This document shows positions 36,291 through 46,616 of a stretch of DNA of 64,000 bases, piece by piece. The notes under the pieces were generated by a model that saw nothing but the letters and a program-made list of their open reading frames with translations, was not told the DNA's origin and ran no database searches. Both the position numbers and the translations under genes were made by a program. The DNA comes from Linyphia triangularis (taxonomy: Eukaryota > Arthropoda > Arachnida > Araneae > Linyphiidae), in assembly GCA_963978545.1 (NCBI GenBank), contig OZ021725.1:92350305-92414304 (forward strand), in the 5' to 3' direction. Positions within the stretch are counted from its first letter, which is position 1. Every line of letters starts with the position of its first letter.

Positions 36291-37237
36291 TCTCAGTCGA
36301 GAGATTTTTTTTCCCAACCCATCGAAATGTGCATTTAAAATCATCTCTATTTTTAAGAAAGACATAAACATGTTCAGTGTGCTCTACACAAGATGTAACG
36401 AAGATATTAATTTGTTATCAAAACCACATAAAAGTAACAACATCATAAAGAAACCTACTCGAAAATAATACATCAGAAATAATTGAACTGAAATGTGACA
36501 ATCAAAAGGAATTTAGTTGAAAATGTTAATAATTAACTTCCTTTTTCTCCAATAGCGCAATGAAAGATGAAAAATTTCGATGGAGTTGATTTTTGTAAAA
36601 GACATCAGTTTTTGAAACGTGCCCAAAATATTTTAAAAAAAAAAATAAATTCTGTAGCTTCAAAAATAGTCTGGTACATCATCAGCAAGACGGATAAATA
36701 TTCCATAAGTCCCACTAAAGAATCATTTGACATTCCTTTTTCTGATTATGTATTTCCTCCATACTATACACAAGTCGCCATATACATACATTTTCAGAAA
36801 TACAATGAGCATTTTATAATACTAAGCGGAATCAAGTCGAAATTCCAAGTGAAGTTTTTCTCGACCTTGTTATAAATCCGATTCAACACCAACTGCTTCT
36901 AATGATATGAATTACATACACAAAATAAGATTAAGTTTATACATGTATCCAAGATATAAGTTTACTACATCCAAGTAGGATACTTTAAGAATAAAACGAC
37001 ACACACCGTTATTTTTATCTGAAAATATTTTATACTTCGAAGCTTTCCTTCCTTCAATTTTATTTTAATTCCTTGCAATTTCAAAGTCTACAGCGCTTCA
37101 GTCTAATTTTAATTGGACTGCGTTTTTCCCTACAGCCCCCGAGATGTCATTTCGAAAATATGGTGTTTAAGGTTTCTATGTTGTGTATCCGGAGTATAAA
37201 GAGTGTCAAAACAACTTACAACATGTTCAAAGTTTCA
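36291..37237. other. Unassigned DNA
   Basis: A 102-residue plus-strand frame (36,567-36,875) is AT-rich and Lys/Ile/Phe-heavy, with no recognisable motif. I do not call it. Confidence 0.35.
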
Positions 37238-37580
37238 AGAAACAAAAATAAAATATTCTGTGAGATTAGGGCTATATTTACTTTCATTTTGATAAATTTT
37301 TCCCAAGTTTGAACATGACCGAATCTAATAAAAGGTTTGCTATGTTTACATTAAATACAAGAAAGCAGGGTTTAAGTAGAACTACAACTACAAATCGAAA
37401 TTCAAGATTCAATTTCAAGAAAGAAAAAAAGAAAAAATATTCTGTGAGATAATTGCTGTATTTACTTTCAATTTGATAAGTTTTCCCCAAGTTTGAACAT
37501 GACCGTATCTAATAAATGGTTTTTTCTATATTTACATTAAATACAAGAAAGCAGGGTTTAAGTAGAACCTACAACAACAA
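37238..37580. repeat. Local tandem duplication (about 175-bp unit)
   Basis: Copy 1 (about 37,238-37,390) and copy 2 (about 37,415-37,575) share ATATTCTGTGAGAT, TTTGAACATGACCG, ATCTAATAAA and the exact block TACAAGAAAGCAGGGTTTAA. The copies are about 90% alike by eye. Confidence 0.8.
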
Positions 37581-37909
37581 ATCCTGAAGATCTTTTTCCA
37601 ATTTGGTTCAAAAAGTTTCCATAAAAAATAAATGTATCAAAATGATGTAAACTCAAGTTCAAATACTTTTTAAGTATTAGAATCAACCAATTGAAAATTG
37701 TTCAGCAAAAATTGATTGATTTGTATTCTAGTAGAGGTATATTGTATAAAATATTTTATATTAATACAATACATTATTTTTTTTATGTAGGTTTTTATAA
37801 AATTTTGACTATTTGTATTTTTTCTATTTGTTATTTAACTGAGTCATCAATAGAATTTATCTGAATTATCATTTATGAAGTTAAAACTCTAAAACTTTAT
37901 ATCTTGCCA

Positions 37910-37912
<3 letters not shown>
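37581..37912. other. Unassigned AT-rich DNA
   Basis: No gene is visible. Confidence 0.4.

Positions 37913-37942
<30 letters not shown>
37913..37942. repeat. Poly(T) run
   Basis: About thirty consecutive T residues. Confidence 0.9.
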
Positions 37943-37943
<1 letters not shown>

Positions 37944-37964
37944 AAGTTTTGAAAAAGTATTGTA

Positions 37965-38203
37965 GGTACAGATGTAATATAGGACATTTCTTAAGAGTAA
38001 TTTAATTCGATTATTTCTTTTTCAGATAAAAACGGTTTCTGCCAACAGGTTTAATTTGAACTTATATTTTTATTTTATTACTCGATTATTCTTCATATTT
38101 TAAGTTAACTTTTTTATTTACGATTTCATTTCCTTTTTAATCACCATATTTTTGATTTTAACGATTTTTTCGATCACCTAATGTCCTATACTACATCTGT
38201 CCC
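37965..38203. mobile_element. Family L MITE, copy 1 (about 240 bp)
   Basis: Left end GGTACAGATGTAATATAGGA, reversed right end GGGACAGATGTAGTATAGGA, both continuing into CATT. It is related to 39,692-39,904 and to the single end near 50,800-50,834. It has no coding capacity. Confidence 0.75.
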
Positions 38204-38477
38204 GTGTCCTATACCTCCTTATCCGGACATTTCAGACACAGGACACCAATTCCAAAGGCATCAGAAACACATCCCAGACTTCCACTATCCCCCCTTGTCC
38301 CCAAACAAATCCCACCCTGATCCCGAAGCGCGCTTCGGAATTCGCCCGGACTTCCCAGAAATGTGTCCCCTCCCCTCCAATCCTGTCCTACGAAATTCCC
38401 CGCGCATCATTAGAACGCAGAGTTACGTCAAAATTCGTATCGGATTCAAAACGATACGTTGGGAATGGCGACGATGA
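38181..38477 (+). other. GC-richer island with a 98-codon open frame
   Basis: The frame starts inside the right end of the family L MITE and reads MSYTTSVPCPIPPYPDISDT and onward, proline- and arginine-rich. I recognise no domain. Base composition is clearly less AT-rich than its surroundings. It could be a relic exon, a contaminant-like insert, or chance. It is not called as a gene. Confidence 0.25.
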
Positions 38478-38659
38478 TCTTGCGACTGAGATTATTTGTA
38501 AAGATGCACGATGCATCTAATGGTTTGATTTGAGTTGAACGAACGTTCACTCGAGCAGCTGCTTATTATCCAATTTTTTAAGAAAACAAAAACTTTTTTT
38601 TCGAGAGGTGACCACATTTTGGTACATCAACGAATGCTGTTCTGAGATTTCTATGGAAT

Positions 38660-39300
38660 GTAGATAACACAATTGTTTGTATCAAATAAAAATGAACTTT
38701 TAAATAATTTAATAAAAAACAAAAACTTGCTGATTATTATTAAAATTGAAATTATTATAAAATTATTTAAAATATTTAACACAAACTTACAGATTGCAAT
38801 AAAAAAAAAACTTGCGCGAGAGAATTACTTGCTGATTTACCATTTTATAAAATCCAAAATAAACTAGTTTAAATTACAAATCAAATTAAAAAATTACTAT
38901 ATACTAAAAGTATTGCACAGAAATGAACATGCGTTGAATATTTTGAATTATTTAATAAAACACTTCAAATTATTTAAAAAAAAAAAACTTTTGAAGAAAA
39001 TAACTGAGAATGATTATTTTGAGTAATATTAAATGTTTAAACTAGTTTAAATAACGAATCATTTTAAATAAATTACTGTAAAGGAAAAGTATCGCATAAA
39101 AATTAACTTGGTAAATAAATTAATAAAACACAAATTACCGACTGATTCTCGACATTTTATAAAATCCAAAATAAACGAGTTTAAATTACGAATCAAATGA
39201 AAAAAAATTAAAATACCATTATGGAAATAACAATTGCATAAAAAATTAGTGTTAAATATTTTAAATAATTTTATAGAACTCAAATCAACTATTCTTCAAA
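38660..39300. repeat. Degenerate AT-rich tandem repeat (about 130-180-bp unit)
   Basis: The block TTTTATAAAATCCAAAATAAAC followed by AGTTTAAATTAC and AATCAAAT occurs near 38,842 and 39,147. A diverged version (TTTAAACTAGTTTAAATAAC, then GAATCATTTTAAAT) lies near 39,032. ATTTAATAAAACAC and AAAGTATYGCA also recur. Confidence 0.6.
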
Positions 39301-39691
39301 TAACAACAAAAAAAAATTGTGGAGAGAATTATAACTAAAAAATATGTTAAAGATAATGATTCCTGCCTCTAAAACTTCTCTGTTATTAATATTTCTCGCT
39401 GCTAGATTTTTGCATTGCTTTAAATTTATTCATAATTTGAATTACGCTTTGGATTTCAATCCATTAAGGTTTTTACTAGAGATCTCTTGCTAACCGAAAT
39501 TCTGACAGAACAAAATGTTATTAAACTACTTTATTACTACATTCCATTTCAAGATCAGACTAACATAAGATGTATCAAAATGAACACCTCTTCACCTATT
39601 TCAAATAGCTCAGAATGATTAAAAGTCACCCAAAACCCTTACCCCCTCCCCCCCACCCCAGTTGACAAAAGTTACAAATTACATTAGATTT
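39301..39691. other. Unassigned DNA
   Basis: A C-rich stretch (about 39,642-39,660) is present. No gene is visible. Confidence 0.4.
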
Positions 39692-39904
39692 TGGTATAGA
39701 TGCAGTATATGACATTTCTTTAGCGCGATTTTATTAGGAAGTTTTTTTTCCCCGGATAAATTCTGTTTCTGGCAACTGATTTTATTTTTAGCAATATATA
39801 AATTTTTTATGTTATTTATATTTTAATTTAGTAACTACGTTTTAGCGAATTTCCTAATAGCCAAATGAAGAGAACTGCGAAATGTCCTACACTACATCTG
39901 TTCC
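39692..39904. mobile_element. Family L MITE, copy 2 (about 213 bp)
   Basis: Left end GGTATAGATGCAGTATATGA, reversed right end GGAACAGATGTAGTGTAGGA, both followed by CATTT. A second inner inverted pair (TTTATTAGGAAG, GAATTTCCTAATAG) is present. Confidence 0.75.
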
Positions 39905-40369
39905 AGGATTGCATAGAACAAGAGAAGAATCGGAAAAAAAAAAGAAAAAAAAAAAAGAAAGAAAGAAGAAGAAAAAAAAAGGAAAAAAAGTCCAACTCAA
40001 TTTTTGCCAAATCTTTGGTATCTTTATAATATTTTAAAGTTTTCTAATAATTTCTATCAATTCAGACTCCCGACTTCAACTCTTCTCAAAAAGAAATTAA
40101 AAAAAAAAGTGTTTCCACTTACAGAGCTCCTGGACCAGCTCCAATCGTGGTTCTTCAAACACTTACCATGAAGATGAACAAACCGAGTACCCTTGCCGAC
40201 ATCACAGAACTCGCATCACAGGTGAAGATGTAGATGGCATCATACACGTGAAGACATCACTAACAGGTTCAAGTAGCCTGACATCACATGAAAAGAGTAA
40301 AAAATGGGTTAATAAAAACCAGCAAAGAAGCTTAAATCAGATTAAAATATCCATTGGAACACAAAATTC
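39905..40369. other. Unassigned DNA, A/G-rich at left
   Basis: A purine-rich stretch (39,930-39,990) is followed by ordinary DNA. No credible gene is seen. Confidence 0.35.
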
Positions 40370-42300
40370 AAGAAAACAAGTTCCCTGATAATTTCCTGAC
40401 AAGATTTCTAAAATATTCCCCGATTTTGCTGAAAACTTTTTTTCAAATTTCCCCAGAAATGTACAACAAATAAATGGAACACTTATGCCAAGGAGATATG
40501 CTCTCCCCCCCCCCCCCCCTCCTCCTAAATGGTTTTGACAGTAGCGGAAGGTATAAATTATATCGTGTTTTTATTTATTTTTTTAAATAGTTTTGGCAGT
40601 GACGAAAAGTTCAAATTATATCGTAACATGGAACTTCTAACAATTGCCACAATTGCTCCGCCAAAATGGCCCCAAAATACGGATGAACGGGATGAAAGGT
40701 ACATTCAAAACAATAGAAAATGTCGCCGATTATTGCAAGATTTCTAAAAATTCCCTGACATTTTCCCGAATCAGAAATCCCTTATTCAGGGTGTTTAGCA
40801 GCTTGGAACTTTAAAAAAGGGGACTAAGGGACCAAAAATTGAAAAAAAATGGACTTTTAAACAAAATTTGGTTTAATAGCATAGAAAAAAATGCCTATAT
40901 TCAGTGCTTACAATTTAAGGGGTTGAATTAAAAATTATTTGTCTAAGTGCAAACTTTGCATCCCAAACGTTCATCTGGAGTTCACATTAAAAAGAAAAGA
41001 ATTAATTATTGACTGTATATTACTAAAAACACACTGAGAATTATGATTACCACATTTTTAAAATTGTAAACCGACAGAACGCAAATAACAATTTTGGAGT
41101 GCAAATTTCACCTTTGCATCGGGTTATTTCAACACATGATTGAACACTAGAATTCTTAGGATCTGCAGAAAACCTATATTTAACACCAAAAATCCCCGTT
41201 AATACAATAATGCAACACGTCTTTAATATTATTATAACACATGTTTGTGGAAAGCAAAATTAGAATGCCAAAAGTTGGCCTTCAAAGTTGGCCAAAGTTG
41301 AAACTTTCAGAGCTCTACACCACCTATTAGAAGTCACTTTTTGTGAAAATATTAATTAACAAAATTCATTAGAACACAAATTAAAATTTTAACATTCTTT
41401 TTGTCAATAGTCCAATTAGAATGCCAAAACTACTTGTGTTGAAAATTTCAGAACTGTAACCCAAATAGAAATCGTTTTCTAAAATCTTTGTTAATTAATT
41501 AAAAAAGAACTAAATAAAAATTTAAAATTCCGTTTTTCAAAAGTTCAATTAGAAGGCAAAAACTACTTAAGTTGAAAATTTCAGAGCTGTAGACCTATTA
41601 GAAACCATTTTGTAAATTATTTATTAATTAATTAAAAAAATTAAAAAATAACTAATTAAAATTTTAACATTTTGTTTTTCAAAAGTCCAATTAGAAGGCT
41701 ATAACTACTTATGTTGAAAGTTTGAAGTCATTTTGTAAAAAAAAAAATAATTAAAATATTAAAGAAATAATTAAAATTTTAACATTCCGTTTGATAAACA
41801 TAAAATCAGAAGGCCTAAACTTCTCATGTTGAAAATTTTAGAGCTCTACTCCATTTTAAGTAGGTTTCTATAGATCCACAGACAGATAGACACACAGCTT
41901 GTTTTATTATTCTAGATTAAACTTAAATTTGAAAAAAAAATTTATCGCATTTATCAATATACGATAATGATCGGTCATGTAGTAAAGTACTAGACGAAAC
42001 TTTAAAAAAAAAACACGTCAGATCGAAAACAGTCCACGTAATACATATTTAATTATTAGATACATTGAACTCAATTTGAAAAAAAAATCTAATTGCATTT
42101 ATTAACAAATGATCTCGATCGATCACGTGGTCAAGTACTAGACGAAATTTAAAAAAAATAACGTAAATCACGTGGTACAAAAATATTTTTAAAAAAGGGA
42201 CTAAAGGAACCAAAATAAAAAAAAAGGTACTTTAAGGGACTAAGGGACCAACGCTAAACGCCCTGCTTATTTCCAGGTTCTATGGCCACTACGTTCTGTA
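40370..42300. mobile_element. Family D TIR element, copy 2, split by another element
   Basis: The left part (40,370-40,786) carries AAAATTCAAGAAAACAAGTTCC and TTCCCTGA blocks. The right part (42,272-42,300) gives TCCAGGTTCTATGGCCACTACG, the expected D terminus. A 1,479-bp element with its own TIR and 6-bp duplication separates them. A 15-base C run (40,505-40,519) lies in the left part. Confidence 0.7.
40787..42265. mobile_element. CAGGG-ended TIR element, 1,479 bp, 6-bp TSD
   Basis: Left end CAGGGTGTTTAGCAGC, reversed right end CAGGGCGTTTAGCG. Both ends carry GGGACTAAGGGACC just inside, in the same orientation. CTTATT is duplicated at 40,781-40,786 and 42,266-42,271. The interior has a ~130-bp tandem repeat (41,260-41,870: TCCAATTAGAAGGC, TTGAAAATTTCAGAGCTGTA, GTTAATTAATTAAAA) and a second repeated pair (about 41,955-42,160: GTACTAGACGAAA). 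No transposase is seen. The superfamily is not assigned. Confidence 0.85.
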
Positions 42301-43984
42301 TTCGAAATCACGTTCAGTACACAAAAAAAGCATTCTCTGTTCCAATGTTCTAAAACGAGTCAAACAGAAAAATTATATTCTTAAATGTATATATAAATCG
42401 TCATCAAATAAAATCTTTTTCAGTTGGGTTTGTTATTATTAAAGTCATTTAATCCAGAGAGTTTCCGTGTCAGGACGCTTGGTTGAGAAAGACAAAAGAG
42501 TTGGCATTCTCTAACAAAAGAATTCGTCCTTCACTCGTCTGGAAAAGCAGTTATTTAATGTTTTTTATATTTAATTCTGTAACTATTAAGTATTAGTAGT
42601 TAAATGTGAACAAAATATACTCAACCAAGAACATTAAGTACGAATAATACGAATTAATAATAATATTCTTACCGCAACGGAGAATTCTAAAAATCAGAGA
42701 TCATGCAAGTCAGCACACACGTGCTCTATATCCAAGGACAAAATGGCTCTAAATCGTTTGCTTAGTTTCAATGACAAACGCTAGCCATTCGTTGCAACCC
42801 TAAACTATTATACCACTCAATCCCGCAACCAATAAAATACTTTTTCACGCCCAGTCGAACGACAAAGAGCTTCCTGATTGGTGCAACTTTGTAGTGAAAA
42901 GACGCCAAAAGTTGGCGATAATTCATGTACCTGTACATTTCAAAAAGAAGCCAAACCTAGTCTTTTTCCAGCGGCTTTTTTTTTTCCCCAGAGGACATTT
43001 TGTTTTAAATAATAAGGTATCAGAGGATTAATTGATACGAACTCGGTGGAAATTGAGTTAATTTTCTTTTTGTCATTTTGGCGATAAAATATCTTATTTG
43101 TGTCGCTTTTAACAGTGTCTCTTTCAGTTAAGTTGTGAGCCGATTTTTGGAATAATTAAATCTTATACATACAAAATATATTCTAAATGATCAAAAACAT
43201 AAATTTATTAATTTCAATTATTCATTTTAAGATAACTTAATTGATAGACAATGTACTTAAATTGCGATGACAAAATGTAACTATAAGCAGTTTATACTTG
43301 TTGTGGGTTTAAAAAGTAGCCAACGATTTCGTAAAGGTTCTACAAATTGTCATAAAAAGCTTAAAATTAGACAATTTTTAATATTGCACGTTTCGCTTTC
43401 TTTTCAATCACTACCATCTTGAAATCGGAACGAGATAGAATACAAATTAAATCGGATAAAATCCATTCGAACACACATTAAAAGAATGGAAGAGAAAGTT
43501 TTCTTTAGAACATGTCTATAATTGCAAAATTGTATACTATGTTTTCGAGTTGTATCAAAATTATAAAGACCAAAAAAAAAATTTGAATTTTTGAAAATTG
43601 TATCAAGAAATAGCAATTTCTGTAATATTCTCAGGTTCGCTTTATTTAAAAAGATTAAACACTAAAAATACATTTATAATCAAAAGTACTTAAATAAATG
43701 AATATCAAATTAATTTTCTTTTCCCCCAAAAAAGCAAGAAATCTTGCTAAGTTTGATTGCAATTTTGTATTTGCATTCCTAACTTACCCCAGATGTAAAA
43801 AGAAACCCCACTTCCTTACAAAGTAAAGGTATTGCATTATTTGCTGCGGGGTAAATACTTTTTTTTCGTTTTTTAAATCAACCAAAACTTTCACATAAAA
43901 GAATCCCATTTTAAAATGTATTAGGAAATTACGATACCGCATGATCGGGGTGTTGCCGAAAATTTCCGACAGCTACGATTTCTT
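42301..43984. other. Unassigned DNA
   Basis: I see no repeat ends. The 42,420-42,960 part is slightly richer in G+C than its surroundings, but no splice-bounded open frame stands out. A host exon cannot be excluded. Confidence 0.3.
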
Positions 43985-44372
43985 CGCGTGCAAGATCCAT
44001 TCTCTATATTCGCTATGCTACAGTCCTCTAACCTAGTGCATTTAGAAACTACTTCGTAGAAAACCTTGAAATTGGGTGATTAGATACGAAAATGATCTGT
44101 TAATGAAATGACATAAATTAAAAACTCGAAAATAGCGTCTAATATATTTTATTTTGCCCTTGAAAACCTTACGTCAATTCATAATACACAGTGGCTCCAC
44201 CTGGTTTTGTCTTTCGCTATTATAATTTTCATATATAACAAATAAGACATTAAAAGAAAACAATTTATGCTATTTCATTGAAAGGAAATCCTAGCAAAGA
44301 CCATTTCCCTACACTCGCTATGTTACACTCTTCTAGCACCAGTGCATTTAGAAACTACTTTGTTGAAAAACT
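43985..44372. mobile_element. Family H foldback element, copy 2
   Basis: Blocks ATTCGCTATGCTACAGTC, TAGTGCATTTAGAAACTACTT, GATACGAAAATGATC, GTGGCTCCACCTGGTTTTGT and a second CAGTGCATTTAGAAACTACT match copy 1 at 35,857-36,290. The arrangement differs: both end blocks are in the same orientation here, suggesting rearrangement. Confidence 0.6.
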
Positions 44373-44376
44373 TCGA

Positions 44377-44537
44377 TTGGTTGTTTTTAGATTATCTGGC
44401 GCCGTCAGCAACACGAGCTATAATGCGCCGAAACATTCGTCATTAGACAAGTCAACATACATTTACAAACACGGGACTCGAACCCGCAACCTCGTGGTCT
44501 AAAAGCTTGTATGCTAACCACTATACCGTTTGGTCGG
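44377..44537 (-). mobile_element. SINE-A copy a
   Basis: In reverse complement: CCGACCAAACGGTATAGTGG, A-box-like TAGTGGTTAGCATAC, B box GGTTCGAGTCC, GTTTGTAAATGTATGTTGAC, GAATGTTTCGGCGCATTATA, GCCAGATAATCTAAAAAC. It is tRNA-derived. It sits between family H copy 2 and the reverse transcriptase relic. Confidence 0.9.
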
Positions 44538-44617
44538 AGCAACTTTCTGGAACAAATGTAGATTACAAATCTATAAGACTAATTAGACCAATGGTTACTT
44601 ATGATGCAGAGACATGG

Positions 44618-44672
44618 TTGTTTGGTTGGGATTTTATGGCGCAAGAGCTACACAAGGGCTAAATTGTGTCAC
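44618..44672 (-). mobile_element. 5'-truncated SINE tail, 55 bp, with TSD
   Basis: It holds only a SINE 3' tail (TTTGGTTGGGATTTTATGGC, GCAAGAGCTACACAAGGGCT), similar in layout to the SINE-A tail. It is flanked by GCAGAGACATGG (44,606-44,617) and GCAGAGACGTGG (44,673-44,684). Insertion is into the reverse transcriptase relic. Confidence 0.75.
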
Positions 44673-44886
44673 GCAGAGACGTGGGTCCTGTCAGATAGGG
44701 ATGCAACTAACAACTAACCTTAGAAATTTTCAAAACAGAATTGTCAGAAAAATATTTGGACCGAGAAAATGACAGATGGAGGATAAGATATAATCACGAA
44801 ATTGAAAGACTAATCAAAGGAATGGACATCGTAAAATTTATTAAGGCAAAAAAAGAATACAGTCAATGGGAGACGTTGAGAGAATG

Positions 44887-45061
44887 GTTGTTTCCAGATT
44901 ATCTGGCGCCGTCAGCAACACGAGGGCTATAATGCGCCGAAACATTCGTCATTTGACAAGCCAACATACATTTACAAACATCCACGCCTTACACGGGACT
45001 CGAACCAGCAACCTCGCGGTCTAGAAGCTAGTATGCCAACCACTATACTGTTTGATCGGCA
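44887..45061 (-). mobile_element. SINE-A copy b with TSD
   Basis: The B box is mutated (GGTTCGAGTCC retained, with GCTG replacing GCGG beside it). The A box is TAGTGGTTGGCATAC. Flanks TTGAGAGAATG (44,876-44,886) and TTTAGAGAATG (45,062-45,072) differ at one position. It is inserted in the reverse transcriptase relic. Confidence 0.9.
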
Positions 45062-45355
45062 TTTAGAGAATGATAGACACAGAAATGCCTAAAAGAAATA
45101 TGAAAGATAAACTTTATAAAACAAGGGAAAGAGAGGTCGACCAAAATTGAGGTGGTCTGACCAAAACAAAAAAATTAAAAATTTGAAAAGATAAAAAAAT
45201 TGGACATAGAAATCCAGTGAGAGGAATTTGGAAATCAATAGCAGAAAAAGCCAAGGCTCACTCTGGGCTGTAGAAGAACCTTCTGGAACATGAGCCACGT
45301 TAGAGTAATTGTCTATGGGAAGGGTGGAATGCCTTCAGGGAACTGTTCCAAAGGG

Positions 45356-45532
45356 TTGGTTGTTTTCAGATTATCTGGCGCCGTCAGCAACACGAGGGCT
45401 ATAATGCGCCGAAACTTTCGTCATTAGACAAGCCAACATACATTTACAAACACCCATGCCAAACACGGGACTCGAACCCGCAACCTCGCGGTCTAGAAGC
45501 TAGCACGCTAACCACTACACCGTTTGGTCGGC
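45356..45532 (-). mobile_element. SINE-A copy c with perfect 14-bp TSD
   Basis: ACTGTTCCAAAGGG is present exactly at 45,342-45,355 and 45,533-45,546. The body has intact A- and B-box-like sequence in reverse complement (TAGTGGTTAGCGTGC, GGTTCGAGTCC). This is the cleanest and probably youngest SINE in the window. Confidence 0.95.
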
Positions 45533-45774
45533 ACTGTTCCAAAGGGAAACTGTCTCGAATGGAAGAAAACCTCCACCAGTCTGCTGAGTGACCTACGCTA
45601 GACTATCTTTCACGATCGGTTACTTACTTTATAGATAGAAGACCAACAGAGCGTGACCGTTTGACCTCTTGCGTGCTAACCACGCATTCAAGATCTAGCT
45701 TTTGAAACACGAACGTCTTCAAAAAAATCGAAATATATTTTTTTTACTTTTTCCGATTAATGCAATCGTTTTTA

Positions 45775-46016
45775 CTCCTCTCCTCAGTCGCACTTATAAG
45801 AAAGGAGAAGAATTATCCAAAAGTATACAGCCAAAATCACCCCTTTTTTTCCAAGACCCACACTAAAATTATTCCAAAAAATATCGCCAAAACTGGCTAT
45901 TTTATCTAAATGAATGATAAAAATATAAAAAGGTAAATAACACAAATCAACGTCAGAATTATAGTATTATAGTGAAATTGAAAGTTGTGTGATGTTCCAC
46001 CACACCTAGTTTTAGT
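45775..46016 (-). repeat. Family N repeat, copy 2
   Basis: The reverse complement aligns with 27,966-28,228: AAAACTAGGTGTGGTGGAAC, ATAATACTATAATTCTGACG, AGTTTTGGCGATATTTTTTG. Confidence 0.65.
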
Positions 46017-46339
46017 GTGTGTTCATAAAGGAAACTCAGCTTAAAAACCATTTTTGTTTGTAACTTCTCGTTTGCAAGGAGAGATAAGTACAGCAAAAAG
46101 TTAAGCATACGAATTTACATCTGCTGTTTCTAGAATATCTGATTATAAAAAGTGATCAAAAATTAAACTGCATGTAGTCTATTTTTGTTTTAAATTTCTC
46201 CTAGATAATCGAGAATACAATTTTGCATCTGATATTGGAAAAAAAAGGAGAAAAAAAAGCACCTGCCGATAACAAGTTAACTGAAATGTTTTCATTAAGT
46301 TGGTTAGGAAGTGATGCAAAATCGTTTTAATTTTTTGCT

Positions 46340-46356
46340 TTAACCCTTTGCACTCG
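46340..46356. mobile_element. Solo piggyBac-like end
   Basis: TTAACCCTTTGCACTCG resembles the termini at 46,617 and 63,891. Its subterminal sequence does not match either, and no partner end is obvious except the distant 47,420 end. Confidence 0.4.
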
Positions 46357-46616
46357 TAATTATGCTTTAGAAAGTTGGCAAATAACTCTGAATTATTTTT
46401 CATGTTCAATCAAGATTTTTTTTATGGAAATGTGTTCCAATTTAACTAGAAGGTTTACCATCCTTAAATCAAAAATTTAGAAATGTAGCCCCTGAATACA
46501 TATACACACCTTGACCTAGGATGGGAATGTGGCCACATAATATTTTATTTTTCAACGTGTCAAAATAATTTATTGAAACTACTAAGAATACTTAAGTATA
46601 TTAACACTACACCGCA

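Larger units (their letters stand above)
44540..45340 (+). pseudogene. Non-LTR reverse transcriptase 3' end, pseudogene with SINE insertions
   Basis: It is the C-terminal part of a LINE polyprotein downstream of the polymerase core; the intact protein copies element RNA into DNA at the target site. Piece 1 (about 44,556-44,617) reads RLIRPMVTYDAETW. Piece 2 (from 44,673) repeats AETW through a target duplication, then gives NFQNRIVRKIFGPRENDRWR, then IRYNHEIERLIKGMDIVKFI and KAKK. Piece 3 (from 45,062) contains KDKLYKTRERGRPKLRWSDQ and a KAHSGL-like ending (written AKAHSGL in a shifted frame). These match the ETW, KIFGP-WRIR and RGRPK-RW signatures common in arthropod LINEs. SINE pieces at 44,618-44,672 and 44,887-45,061 interrupt it. 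Frameshifts make it dead. The clade is not determined. Confidence 0.8.

Noticed and set aside
36567..36875. 102-residue open frame as a gene
   Set aside because: AT-rich composition with no motif, no neighbouring exons or conserved copy.
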